From: Balanoglossus misakiensis
Lineage: Eukaryota; Hemichordata
Direction: 5' to 3'
DNA: 64,000 nucleotides
NCBI GenBank assembly: GCA_040954595.2
Contig: CM082589.2
Location: forward strand, 9,672,001 to 9,736,000
Shown: one piece after another, positions 25,296-37,620 of the stretch
Layout of the letters: every line of letters begins with the position of its first letter
Numbering within the stretch: position 1 is the stretch's first letter
Translations under genes and position numbers: made by a program
Notes under the pieces: generated by a model
The model's input: only the letters and a program-made list of their open reading frames with translations
What the model was told of the DNA's origin: nothing
The model's database searches: none

Positions 25296-27105
25296 GCTCT
25301 GCTGTCACTTGTGTCAGCCGAGCTGTAGCAGTAGGTTGATAAATGTCTGTCCGTCGTCTGTCGTCCGTCATCCGTCGTCCGTCAACTTTTGGTATTTCAA
25401 TCTTCTTCTATAAAACTACTTGGCATATTTAGCTGAAATTTGGTTAGAATGTGTGTTATGGTGCCCTTACCTGATTTTGTTAATTTGGATTTGATCGGGT
25501 CATGAATATGCAAATTAGATCTAAAAATAAAATTTTTGGTAAAAAAATCTTCTTCTCCCTAACTACATGTACGATGGAGCTGAAATTTGGTAGGAATGTG
25601 TGTTATGGTGTCCCTACCTGATTTTTAGCTCTGCTGTCACTTGTGTCAGCCGAGCTGTAGCAGTAGGTTGATAAGTGTCCGTCCGTCGTCCGTCGTCTGT
25701 CGTCAGTCGTCTGTCGTCCGTCAACTTTTTGTATTTCAATCTTCTTCTTTAAAACAACTGGGCATATTTAGCTGAAATTTGGTTGGAATGTGTGTTATGG
25801 TGCCTTTAACTGATTTTGTTAATTTGGATTTGATGGGGTCATGAATATGCAAATTAGATCTAAAAATAGAACTTTTGGTAAAAATCTTCTTCTCCACAAC
25901 TACATGTGCAATGGACCTGAAATTTGGCAGGAATGTGTGTTATGGTGCCCCTACCTGATTTTGTAAATTTGGATTTGATGGGGTCATAAATATGCAAATT
26001 AGATCTAAAAATAGAATTTTGGTAAAAAATCTTCTTCTCCATAACTACATGTACAATGGAGCTGAAATTTGGTAGGAATGTGTGTTATGGTGCCCCTACC
26101 TGATTTTGTAAATTTGGATTTGATGGGGTCATAAATATGCAAATTAGATCTAAAAATATAATTTTTGGTCAAAAATTTTCTTCTCCCTAACTACATGTAC
26201 GATGGAGCTGAAATATGGTAGGAATGTGTGTTATGATGCCCGTACTTGATTTTATAAATTTGGATATGATCGGGTCATGAATATGTAAATTAGATCTAAA
26301 AATATAATTTTTGGTAAAAAATCTTCTTCTCCCTAACTATTTGTACGATGGAGCTGAAATTTAGTAGGAATGTGTGTTATAGTGTCCCTACCTGATTTTG
26401 TTAATTTGGATTTGATTGGGTCATAAATATGCAAATTAGATCTAAAAATAGAATTTTTGGTCAAAAATCTTCTTCTCCCTAACTACATGTACGATGGCGC
26501 TGAAATTTAGTAGGAATGTGTGTTATGGTGCCCCTACCTGATTTTGCTAATTTGGATATGATGGGGTCATAAATATGCAAATTAGATCTAAAAATAGAAT
26601 TGTTGGTCAAAAATCTTCTTCTCCCTAACTACATGTACGATGGCGCTGAAATTTAGTAGGAATGTGTGTTATGGTGCCCTTACCTGATTTTGCTAATTTG
26701 GATATGATGGGGTCATAAATATGCAAATTAGATCTAAAAATATAATTTTTGGTAAAAAAATCTTCTCCCTAAATACATGTACGATGGAGTTGAAATTTGG
26801 TAGAATGTGTGTTATGGTGCCCCTACCTGATTTTGTTTTATTGGAATTTTGATGGGGTCATGAATATGCAAATTAGAACATTGGTACTTCCTTTTGATGT
26901 TGTTCTTTAGAATTCAATTCTTTCTTTCTTTAGTGCAATGAATCAAGCTGAATTTGGATAAATACTTGTGATGTCTATGTTTGGTTTTGTTCAATAGAAT
27001 ACAATTGTTATGAATTAAAACCTAGGGTATTCATATCATCGCCCAGGTTACACTGTTAAGGTCAGCAGAGCTCATTTGACCAATAGGTCACTTGTAAATT
27101 TAGAG
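25296..27105. mobile_element. AGCTCTGCTG...CAGCAGAGCT element with internal array
   Basis: The left end AGCTCTGCTG (25296, repeated at 25626) and right end CAGCAGAGCT (about 27062) form a 10-bp inverted repeat, followed by TCATTTGACCAATAGGTCAC. The leader is rich in GTCCGTCGTC. The interior is almost entirely the 145-bp tandem repeat. No transposase frame. It behaves as a non-autonomous repeat unit carrying a minisatellite; class unknown. Confidence 0.55.
25388..26880. repeat. Array of a 145-bp monomer, about 10 copies
   Basis: Each copy has CTTCTTCTCCCTAACTACAT, GGAATGTGTGTTATGGTGCC, CTACCTGATTTTG and ATGCAAATTAGATC. Successive starts near 26191, 26336, 26480, 26627 and 26777 give the period. 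Copies differ by a few per cent. Confidence 0.88.
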
Positions 27106-29660
27106 GACTGGAACACCTAATGAAGTGCATGTGTTAACTTTAACACACTAATTATGTATATGAGCTATTTAAAGTTAAGCAATAAAGCGTAGAAGTCTGC
27201 TTTTTGTTGGACACTGATCAGTTTGGTATCAAATTTTGTTGGCACATTTTGCCTCACCTCTGGCGTACTTTACCATTTCTGGGCATCCACAACAGACACA
27301 GCCTCTGCTTTCTGTTGGAACCATGCTTAACACCTTGGTCCCTCCAATGCTACTTTTAGTTGTAATTGTCTTCTTCATGGCGGCCATATTGGATTTTCTA
27401 ATAAGCTTTAAAGGTTGACATTTTCATAAACTACAGGGCCAATCAAGTTCTAATTTACTGTGCGGTTGAAAGTTTGATAAAATATCATTAGTGGTCATGT
27501 GACTTTTGGTGCCTTATTGGATTTTTTAAAAATCTCATTCAAAAATTACGAAAATCTTTTTCTAATCAAGTTTTCAAGTGAATTGTGATTGGTTTAACCT
27601 TATCAGAGCCAAATTGGATTTTCTGAACTCCGATTAAAAGCTAAAATTCCTTTTTTTATCCTACTCATTGAAAGCACACAAATTCTTTCTGTGGATACGA
27701 GTCACCATATGACTAGAATATGTTACATTTTTTGACAACTTTCATATGTTCTTTGATCCAGTTTTTTTTCAGTATTTGATTAAACAATTTGTTGGTGACT
27801 CTTGCATGTCCTTTGATCCAGTAATTCCATAACTTAATTTTATGTGGATATGGCTCTTGATAAAAAGCTCAACAGTCATGATTTTGTTCAAAGAGTACTA
27901 CTGCTGCCAGGACATAACCCAAATATTTTGATAATTTTGGCAATGACCTTTGATGTACTTTCCCATAACCTGGCCTGCACAACAGATACAGCCTTCAGAT
28001 TTTTAGGCCTTAAACACCTAATAAAGTATTAAACTTTAACACAAAAGTTGTGTACATAAGCTTTTTCTAGTTAACCAATTGAGAATAAAAGTCTGTTTTT
28101 TTGTTGAACACTGATCAGTTTGATGTCAAAATTTGTTGCCACAAATTTCCGTGACCTCTGGCTTACCTACCATTTCTAAGCATCCACAACAGATACAGAG
28201 TTTGCTTTCTGTTGGAACCATGCTAACTGCTTTGGTCCCTGTAATGCTGCATGTTCCTTTAATTGTCTTCTTCAGGGTGGCCATATTGGATTTTCTGATA
28301 ACCTTTAAAAGATGACAGTTCTTTTCCAAAACTACAGGGACAATCAAGTTCGAATATACTGTGCAGTTCAAAGTTTGACTGTAATATTGCTAGTAGTCAT
28401 GTGACTTAGAATTCCTTATTAGATTTTTGAAAAATATCATTAAAACACTTTTTCTAATCAAGTTTTCAAGTGAATTGTGATTGGTTAAACCTTATTGGAG
28501 CCAAATTGGATTTTCTGAACAACGATTTAAAACTAAGATTTCCTATTTATGGCCTACTCATTGATAGCACAAACATTATTTATATGTATATGACTCACTA
28601 TATGACCAGAATATGTTACCATTTTTGGCATATTGCACATGTCCTTTAATCCAGTTTTTCCAACACTTAATAATACAAATTTTTAGGCAACTTTCATTTG
28701 TCTTTTGATCCAGATCTTTCAGAACTTAATTAAAGTTTATTGAAGCCAAATTGGATTTTATGAATTCTGATTAAAAACTTTGATTGCACACCAATTCTTT
28801 TTATAGATACGAGTCACCATATGACCAGAATACGTTGCATTTTTTGGCAACTTTCGCATGTACTTTGATCCATTTTTTTTTCAGAACTTAATTATTCGTG
28901 GATATGCCTCTTGTTGAAAAGCAAAACAGTGATGATTTATTTTTCACACGAATAGTACTGCTGCCAGGACATAACCCAATTTTTTTGATAATATTGGCAT
29001 TGAACTTTGTCCTAAGTTTGGCACCTGTATTCTTTTCTGAATATCTTATGGCGACTAGACTAATAGCACTAGAGGTTTGGTTTTTGATGTATATGGACAA
29101 GTATGGGACTTAGCTTTTTTTGTTACATTTGGAATCCACTGGACCAATGTTGAGCTTATTAAATATGTGAATATCTAATGCTGAGCTTACCCATATTGTT
29201 ACAGGTTGAATTTTTTATGAACATGCTCTACTATTGGACTTAATTTTTTTGCTGAATTTCTTGACCAATGATAACCTTATAAATATGTGCTTACGTAATT
29301 GTAGACTAGATAATGAAGCTTTGAGTCTGGGTTTTCTTGAACATTCACCAGTATGCGATCACATTTTTTTCTGACATTTTTGTTAGCTTTGGTTACCTTA
29401 AACCTATTTTCCCTGCCTTGGCATGCACAGCAGATAACGCCTTCAAATTTTGAGGGCTGGAACACCTAATTACCAGGTTAACCAATAGAGCCAGAAGTCT
29501 TGTTTTTCATTTTACACTGATAATTTTGGAAGAAACATTTGTTGACAATTTTGGGTGAGCTCTTGGTGACCTTTGATCTGCTTTCCTATATACATAGCAG
29601 ATACAGCATTGGCACTCTCTGGTATCCATAGGAACTGCTTTGACCTAGCCAATGTTTGTT

Positions 29661-29899
29661 GCACTTTATTTTTTTTTCATTAATTGACGATATGTACCCC
29701 TTGACCCGCAGTATGTTGGGTTGGGCTGGCTTGCCAAATTAATCCTATTATTATCATTGATTTCATGCATTTAATTCTTTCATTCTTTTTTTTTTGTAGG
29801 TCCCACCGGTACTCTTCTCCTTCTCTCTCTCTTTCTTTCTTTCTTTCTTTTTTTCTCTTCTTTTCTCTTTTTTTTCTTTTTTTCCCTGTAGGCCCCAAT
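29661..29899. repeat. Polypyrimidine low-complexity tract
   Basis: Between about 29789 and 29888 the plus strand is nearly pure C/T (CTTT and CTCT runs). The flanking AGGTCCCACCGGTA and AGGCCCCAATGGTA are diverged repeats of each other. Confidence 0.75.
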
Positions 29900-30180
29900 G
29901 GTAACACCATAATCAACCTACTAACGTAAAATTTGATGGATGGATGGAGCGGAGTGTCAACCATAGTCAACCTACTAATATAAACTTTGATGGATGGATG
30001 GAGGGGAGCGTCAACCATAGTCAACCTACTAATATAAACTTTGATGGATGAATGGAGCGGAGCGTCAACCATAGTCAACCTACTAATATAAACTTTGATG
30101 GATGGATGGAGCGGAGCGTCAACCATAGTCAACTTACTAAAATATAAACTTTGATGGATGGATGGTGCCGCGGAGCGTCA
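29900..30180. repeat. 54-bp minisatellite, about 5 copies
   Basis: The unit contains ATAGTCAACCTACTAATATA and TTTGATGGATGGATGGAGCG. Because 54 is a multiple of three, a minus-strand frame stays open through it, but the frame is a by-product of the repeat. A nested GATG microsatellite lies inside each copy. Confidence 0.9.
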
Positions 30181-30254
30181 ACTTAAAGGATGGAGAAGTG
30201 GAAGGATGGAGAAGTGGAGTTTTTTCTCTGTTTTTTCCTCTTTTTCTTTCCTGT

Positions 30255-30425
30255 AGGGCACACTGGTAACACCATAATCAACCAACTAACGTAAAATTTG
30301 ATGGGAGGATGGAGCGGAGAGTCAACCATAGTCAACCTACTAATATAAACTTTGATGGATGGATGGATGGAGCGTCAACCTAAAGGATGGAGAAGTGGAA
30401 GAATGGAGAAGTGGAGTTTCAACAT
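30255..30425. repeat. Second short block of the 54-bp minisatellite
   Basis: After an intervening polypyrimidine tract, GTAGGGCACACTGGTAACAC and two further TTTGATGG-type copies recur, followed by GGATGGAGAAGTGGA repeats. It is a partial duplicate of 29880-30220. Confidence 0.8.
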
Positions 30426-30499
30426 AATATCCTATTGACCAAAATTATAAGATAGAGTAATATAGACGTACAAAACGAGGTGATCGTAATATAAAACTT

Positions 30500-31250
30500 A
30501 ATAGTCCAATAAATCGGGTTAATAATTGGTAGTGATTACTTGTTTTAAAATTAGGTTAACAGCAATGGCTTTGTGCAGGGTATGATAATAGGTTCCGAAA
30601 TGTGTATGGTATAATAACGGTGAACAAATTTGAATTTGGTTTAATAAAAGGGTTACAAATGTGATGATGGTTTTATGGTAAAATTTGAGTGTACACAGGT
30701 TATAAAGGGGTAACAACGGTTGCTTGTATGAAGGGAATAATATTAGGGTAACAAATGTGGTATAAAGGTATAACGGGTTTATAATATGATGATGGCTTGT
30801 GTACACAGGTTATAATGGGTATATGAATGAGAAGGGTATAATAATAGTAATAACTGTGTCGGGTTTAATAAGGGTAACAATTGTGCAAGGGTATAATAAC
30901 GATTAATAATTGTGGTGATGGCTTATGGTGATATTAAGTATAAAAAGGGTGTTAATATTGATGATGATGACAGAGGTATAATAATGATAAAATGTTAAAT
31001 AAGTGTCCAAGGTCTAATAATCATGTTGGTTCATTCATTGGTTAATGTGTATATTTTATGAATAACATGCTATTATTTCTCAGATAGATAATACTCGTCA
31101 GCATCGTTATTCGGTGGAATTTCTCGCAACGGTACCCGTGATTGTATTCGCGCATCGACACATTGTACGCGACAGACAGGCAGAAAATGTTAGCACAATG
31201 TTAGGTTAGCTTAACCTCCCCACCCCATCCAAATTCCAAATTTAGCTTAG
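30500..31250. repeat. Left copy of a direct repeat flanking the satellite region
   Basis: This segment (degenerate GGTTAATAATTGTGGTGATG-like repeats, then GTGTATATTTTATGAATAAC, CATTGTACGCGACAGACA and CCCCACCCCATCCAAATTCC) has a diverged copy at 51310-51935 in the same orientation. No coding signal. Confidence 0.75.
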
Positions 31251-31737
31251 ATCATGGGGTGAGAGGAGGAGAGGACAGTTTTTTTTCCCTCTTTTGTAAT
31301 TGGTATGAGGTTTTTTAACTGCCCTTTAGGCGCGTAAATTAGATGTGTGTTATCATACATGTAGTTATCTTGCTTTATTTTAAAACAATTGTGAATGAGC
31401 TCTGCGAGATTATGTACACGATAGTGTATTATATAACGCTAAGGTAAAAGTAAACTTAACCCACTAACCCATCACACTATTGTGTGCATAATTAGCAGAT
31501 GCTATTTTGACTGGCCCATTGTTCAACCAAATGACACCTTGTTTCAAAAAGAGCTGAAACTATATTGGTTAATTTCTTTCAGTTTAACCACATGACACAT
31601 TGTTTCAAATTGGCCTGCAAGATATGCTACTTGAACTCCCCCCCCCCCCACCCCCACCCCCCCCAAAATAATAAATTAGGGATTAATCACTCGCTATATT
31701 ATGAACATTCACATGAAAATTATGCAACCAATTTAAA

Positions 31738-31788
31738 GGTATTCTGGAGGCGTCTTCTGATGTCAGGTGGTTCAAATCCACCGATACC
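31738..31788 (+). ncRNA. tRNA-like fragment, truncated
   Basis: GGTGG TTCAAAT CCACC forms a textbook T-arm with the T-loop consensus, and GGTATT pairs with GATACC at the outer ends (one wobble). Only about 51 nt separate the ends, so the D-arm and anticodon arm are not both present. Most likely a chance match or a decayed tRNA or SINE head, not a working tRNA. Confidence 0.2.
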
Positions 31789-31860
31789 TAAGCTGGAAAC
31801 ATAACTTTTCATTGGTGTTCATATATGGCGAATAAAACATGCATATTCGTATTATCATAT

Positions 31861-31942
31861 TTCAGATATGAACGAATTGAAATAGATTCTTTTCGATATG
31901 ATTTCAGAAATGAACGAATTCAAATAGATTCTTTTCGATATG
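31861..31942. repeat. 42-bp tandem duplication
   Basis: AAATAGATTCTTTTCGATAT occurs twice, 42 bp apart, with only two or three differences between copies. Confidence 0.8.
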
Positions 31943-34369
31943 TCACTATAAACTTTAATCCCATTTCACCCCTTTTACTCAAAATGTAATGTTTAAATAG
32001 CAAAGAAGTTAATCACTAAACGTTGACACCGGGGTTTAAAATGCATACAGGGATACTAAAAGTTGACTGAAATCCCTGGGTTAATACGTGTCCAAAAGCA
32101 ATTTTATTTGACATTGCTAATGCAACGATGACATTGAATCTGATTCTTTGCATTAGGGGGAATGGCGATGCAAGCTTGATGATGCAGCCAGGTAGATAGT
32201 GATGCAAACACTTCACTTTGACATAGGTATTTAATGCATGTGCATGGGTATTTAATGTTGACTGTAAATCCCCAGGTTAATACGTGGCCAAAAGCACTGT
32301 AATTTGACATTGCTAATGCTACCGTGACACTAAATCTGATTCTTGCATCAGGGTAAATTGTGAAGCAAGCTTGATGATGCATCATGATAGATGGTGTTTC
32401 AAGCCCTTCATATTGACATTGGAATATAACGCATATGGGGATTTAAAGTTGATTGTATATCCTCAGGTTAATACGTGGCCATAAGCACTGTAATTTGACA
32501 TTGCTAATGCAACGATGATATTGAATCTGATTCTTTGCATCAGGGTAAATGGCGATGCAAGCTTGATGATGCATCCCGGTAGATAGTGATGCAAACACTT
32601 CACTTTGACATGGGTATTTAATGCATGCGCATTGATATTTAAAGTTGACTCTAAATCCCGAGGTTAATACATGGCCAAAAGCACTGTAATTTAAAATTAC
32701 TAATGCAAGCGTGACATTGAATATGGATAAATGGTGAAGCAAACGTGATGATGCATCAGGATAGATGGTGTTTGAAGCCCTTCACATTGACTTTTGAATA
32801 TAATGCATATGGGGATTTAAAGTTGATTGTAAATCCCTAGGTTAATACATGGCCAAAAGCACTTTTATTTGACATTGCTAATGCAACGGTGACATTGAAT
32901 CTGATTCTATGCATCAGGGTAAATGGCGATACAGGCTTGATGATGCATCACGGTAGATAGTGATGCAAACAGTTCACTCTGACATGGGTATTAAATGCAT
33001 ATGGGGATTTCAAGTTGATTACAAATCCCTGGGTTAATACGCACCCAAAAGCACTGTAGTTTGACATTGCTAATGAAATGGTGACATTGAATCTGATTCT
33101 ATGCATCAGGGTAAATGGCGATACAGGCTTGATGATGCATCACGGTAGATAGTGATGCAAACAGTTCACTCTGACATGGGTATTAAATGCATATGGGGAT
33201 TTCAAGTTGATTACAAATCCCTGGGTTAATACGCACCCAAAAGCACTGTAGTTTGACATTGCTAATGAAATGGTGACATTGAATGTAATTCTTTGCATTA
33301 GGGGAAATGGCTAAAAGTTTAATGATGCATTGGAGTAGATGGTGATGCAAGCTATGCATTTTGACATAGGTATTTAATGCATGTGCATGGGTATTTAATG
33401 TTGACTGTAAATCCCTAGGTTAATACTTGTCCAAAAGCACTGTAATTTAAAATTGCTAATGCAAGGGTGACATTGAATCTGATTCTTTGCATCAGGGCAA
33501 ATTCTGAAGAATGCTTGATGATGCACCAGGGTCAATGGTGATGCAATCACTAAACTTTTACACCGGGGTTTAAAATGTATACAGGGGGATTAAAAGTTGA
33601 CTGTAAATCCCCAGGTTAATACAAGTCCAAAAGCACTTTAATTTGACATTGCTAATACAACGGTGACATTTAATCTGATTCTTTGCATCAGGGAAAATGG
33701 TGAAGCAAGCTTAATAATGCATCGGAGTAAATGGTGATGCAAGCTCTGCACTTTGACATAGGTATTAAATGTATATGCATGGGTATTTAAAGTTGTCCGT
33801 AAATCCCGAGGTTAATACGTGGCCATAGGCACTGTAATTTGACATTGCTAATGCTACCGTGATACTAAATCTGATTCTTTGCATCAGGGTAAATTGTGAA
33901 GCAAGCTTGATGATGTATCATGATAGATGGTGTTTCAAGCCCTTCACATTGACATTGGAATATAACGCACATGGGGATTTAAAGTTGATTGTATGGCCAA
34001 AAGCACTGTAATTTGACATTGCTAATGCTACAGTGACATTGAATCTGATTCTTTGCATTAGGGCAAATGGCGAAGCAAGCTTGATGATGCATCACGGTAG
34101 ATATTGATGCAAGCACTTCGCTTTGACATAGGTATAAAATTCATATGGGGATTTCAAGTTGATTATAAATCCCTGGGTTAATATGTGGCCGAAAGCACTT
34201 TTATTTGCCATTGCTAATGCTATGGTGACACTGATTATTTGCATCAGGGTTAATGGCGAAGCAGCTTGATGATGCATCAGGATAGATGGTGATGCAAGCT
34301 CTGCACTTTGACATGAGGATTAAATGCATGCTGAGGGGGATTTAAAGTTGTCAAAACAAACTTGATGAT

Positions 34370-37300
34370 GCATCAGGGTAGAAGGTATTTCAAGCCCTTC
34401 ACATTGACATTGGAATATAACGCATATGGGGATTTAAAGTTGATTGTAAATCCCCAGGTTGATACGTGGCCATAAGCACTGTAGTTTGACATTGCTAATG
34501 CTACCGTGACATTAAATCTGATTCTTTCCATCGGGGTAAATTGTGAAGCAAGCTTGATGATGCATCAGGACAGATGGTGTTTCAAGCCCTTCACATTGAC
34601 AATGGAATATAACGCATATGGGGATTTAAAGTTGATTGAAAATCCCTAGGTTAATACATGGCCAAAAGCACTGTAATTTAAAATTGCAAATGCAATGGTG
34701 ACATTGAATGTCATTCTTTGCATTAGGGGAAATGGCGTAGCAAGCATAATGGTACATCAGAGTAGATGGTGATGCAAGCTCTGCACTTTGACATAGATAT
34801 TTAATGCATATGCATGGGTATTTAATGTCGACTGTAAATCCCCAGGTTAATATATGTCCAAAAGCACTGTAATTTAAAATTGCTAATGCAAGGGTGACAT
34901 TGAATCTGATTCTTTGCATTATGGGGAATGGCGATGCAAACCTAATGATGCATCAGAGTAGATGGTGATGCAAGCTCTGCACTTTGACATAGGTATTTAA
35001 TGTATATGCATGGGTATTTAAAGTTGTCTGTAAATTCCCAGGTTAATACGTGGCAATAAGCACTGTAATTTGACATTGCTAATGAAATGGTGACGCTGAA
35101 TGTGATTTTTTGCATCAGGGTAAATTGTGAAGCAAGCTTGATGATGCATCAGGATAGATGGTGTTTCAAGCCCTTCACTTGACATTGGAATATAACGCAT
35201 ATGGGGATTTAAAGTTAATTGCAAATCCATAGGTTAATACATGGCCAAAAACACTGTAATTTAAAATTGCTAATGCAATGGTGACATTGAATGTGATTCT
35301 TTGCATTAGGGGAAATGGCGTAGCAAGCCTAATGGTGCATCAGAGTAAATGGTGATGCAAGCTCTACACTTTGACATAGGTATTTAATGGATATGCATGG
35401 GTATTTAATGTTGACTGTAAATCCTCAGGTTAATACGTGGCCATAAGCACTGTAATTTGACATTGCTAATGCAACGGTGACATTGAATCTGATTCTTTGC
35501 ATAAGGGTGAATGGCGATGCAAGCTTGATGATGCATCACGGTAGATAGTGATGTAAACACTTCACTTTGACATGGGTATCAAATGCATATAGGGATTTGC
35601 TAATGCTACCATGACACTAAATCTGATTTTTTGCATCAGGGAAAATGGTGAAGCAAGCTTGATGATGCATCATGATAGATGGTGTTTCAAGCCCTTCACA
35701 TTGACATTAGAATATAATGCATATGGGGATTTAAAGTTGATTGTAAATCCCCAGGTTAGTATACGGCCAAACGCACTATAATTTGACATTGCTAATGCAA
35801 CAGTGACATTGAATCTGATTCTTTGCATTAGGGCAAATGGCGAAGCAAGCTTGATGATGCATCACGGTAGATATTGATGCAAGCACTTCGCTTTGACATA
35901 GGTATAAAATTCATATAGGGATTTCAAGTTGATTATAAATCCCTGGGTTAATATGTGGCCGAAAGCACTTTTATTTGCCATTGCTAATGCTATGGCGACA
36001 CTAAATCTGATTCTTTGCATCAGGGTAAATTGTGAAGAAAGCTTGATGATGCATCAGTATAGATGGTGTTTCAAGCCGTTCAAGTTAACATTGCAATATA
36101 ATGCATATGGGGATTTGAAGTTGATTGTAAACCCGCAAGTTAATACATGGCCAAATGCTCAGTAATTTGACATTGCTGATGCTATGGTGACACTGATTAT
36201 TTGCATCAGGGTTAATGGCGAAACAAACTTGATGATGCATCAGGGTAGATGGTATTTCAAGCCCTTCACATTGACATTGGAATATAATGCATATGGGGAT
36301 TTAAAGTTGATTGTAAATCCCCAGGTTAATACATAGCCAAAAGCACTGTAATTTGACATGGCTAATGCTACTGTGATACTAAATCTGATTCTTTGCATCA
36401 GGGCATATAGCGAAGCATGCTTGGTGATGCATCAGGATCAATGGTGATGGAGACACTGCACTTTGACATGCGTATTTAATGCATATGCACAGATGTTTAA
36501 AGTTGACTGTAAATCGCCAGGTTAATACGTGGCCAAAAGCACAGTAATTTGACATTGCGAATGCAACAGTGACATTTAATCTGATTCTTTGCATTAAGGC
36601 AAATGGCGAAGCATGCTTGACGATGCATCACAGTAGATAGTGATGCAAACACTTCGCTTAGACATGGGTATAAAAAGCATATAGGGATTTCAAATAGATT
36701 ATAAATCCCTGTGTTAATACGTGTCCAAAAGCACTGTAATTTGACATTGCTTATGCAATGGTGACACTATATCTGATTCTTTGCATCAGGGCAAATGGCG
36801 AAGCAGCTTGATGATGCATCAGGATAGATGGTGATGCAAGCTCTGCACTTTGACATGGGGATTAAATGCATGCTGAGGGGGATTTAAAGTTGTCAAAACA
36901 AACTTGATGATGCATCAGGGTAGATGGTATTTCAAGCCCTTCACATTGACATTGGAATATAACGCATATGGGGATTTAAAGTTGATTGTAAATCCCCAGG
37001 TTGATACGTGGCCATAAGCACTGTAGTTTGACATTGCTAATGCTACCATGACATTAAATCTGATTCTTTCCATCGGGGTAAATTGTGAAGCAAGCTTGAT
37101 GATGCATCAGGACAGATGGTGTTTCAAGCCCTTCACATTGACAATGGAATATAACGCATATGGGGATTTAAAGTTGATTGAAAATCCCTAGGTTAATACA
37201 TGGCCAAAAGCACTGTAATTTACAATTGCAAATGCAATGGTGACATTGAATGTCATTCTTTGCATTAGGGGAAATGGCGTAGCGAGCATAATGGTGCATC

Positions 37301-37620
37301 AGAGTAGATGGTGATGTAAGCTATGCATTGTGACATAGGTATTTAATGCCTATGCATGGGTATTTAATGTTGACTGTAAATCCCCAGGTTAATACATGTC
37401 CAAAAGCACTGTAATTTAAAATTGCTAATGCAAGGGTGATATTGAATCTGATTCTTTGCATCAGGGCAAATTCTGAAGAATGCTTGATGATGCACCAGGG
37501 TCAATGGTGATGCAATCACTAAACTTTGACACCGAGGTTTAAAATGTATACAGGGGGATTAAAAGTTGACTGTAAATCCCCAGGTTAATACAAGTCCAAA
37601 AGCACCGTAATTTGACATTG
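34370..37620. repeat. Intra-satellite duplicated block, copy 1
   Basis: Sequence here reappears at about 40750-44340. The offset is 6,382 bp at 34626 and 35018 and 6,769 bp at 35929 and 36379. The 387-bp step equals one monomer dimer gained in the right copy. Confidence 0.8.

Larger units (their letters stand above)
22430..27960. repeat. Copy 2 of the segmental tandem duplication
   Basis: Near-identical to 15930-22430 but with a 3-copy instead of a 5-copy array in the middle, a full-length AGCTCTGCTG element instead of a truncated one, and a single 116-bp copy instead of the 21-copy array at its right end. Confidence 0.8.
14345..29660. repeat. 15-kb field of roughly 0.9-kb tandem units
   Basis: A module with the landmarks GACCTCTGGCTTACC, TTTGCTTTCTGTTGGAACCA, TTCTTCATGGTGGCCATATT and GTGATTGGTTAAACCTTATT recurs at about 14368, 16097, 17008, 18350, 19480, 22595, 23507, 24530, 27237 and 28133. 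Spacing is 896-914 bp where no extra array intervenes. Each unit ends in at least one 116-bp segment and a link containing GGACTGGAACACCTAATGAA. Short frames in these units recur only because the DNA is repeated; there is no sign of selection for a protein. Probably satellite-like or a degraded tandem of a mobile element. Confidence 0.85.
31251..32009. other. Spacer with C-homopolymer and short repeats
   Basis: It holds a C-rich tract at about 31638-31668, a tRNA-like fragment at 31738-31788 and a 42-bp tandem duplication at 31861-31942. Nothing else recognised. Confidence 0.5.

Noticed and set aside
14345-28371. Repeated frames such as KIIKIFGLCPGS (minus) and SKFVGTNLRDLWLTYH (plus)
   Set aside because: They come from the 116-bp and 0.9-kb repeats; the 116-bp period destroys any continuous frame.
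29680-30132. 150-codon minus frame over the 54-bp minisatellite and the pyrimidine tract
   Set aside because: 54 is divisible by three and the polypurine complement encodes Lys/Arg/Glu runs without stops. Repeat artefact.
31738-31788. Functional tRNA gene
   Set aside because: The T-arm and acceptor pairing are good but only 51 nt are available, so at least one arm is missing. Kept only as a low-confidence tRNA-like fragment.
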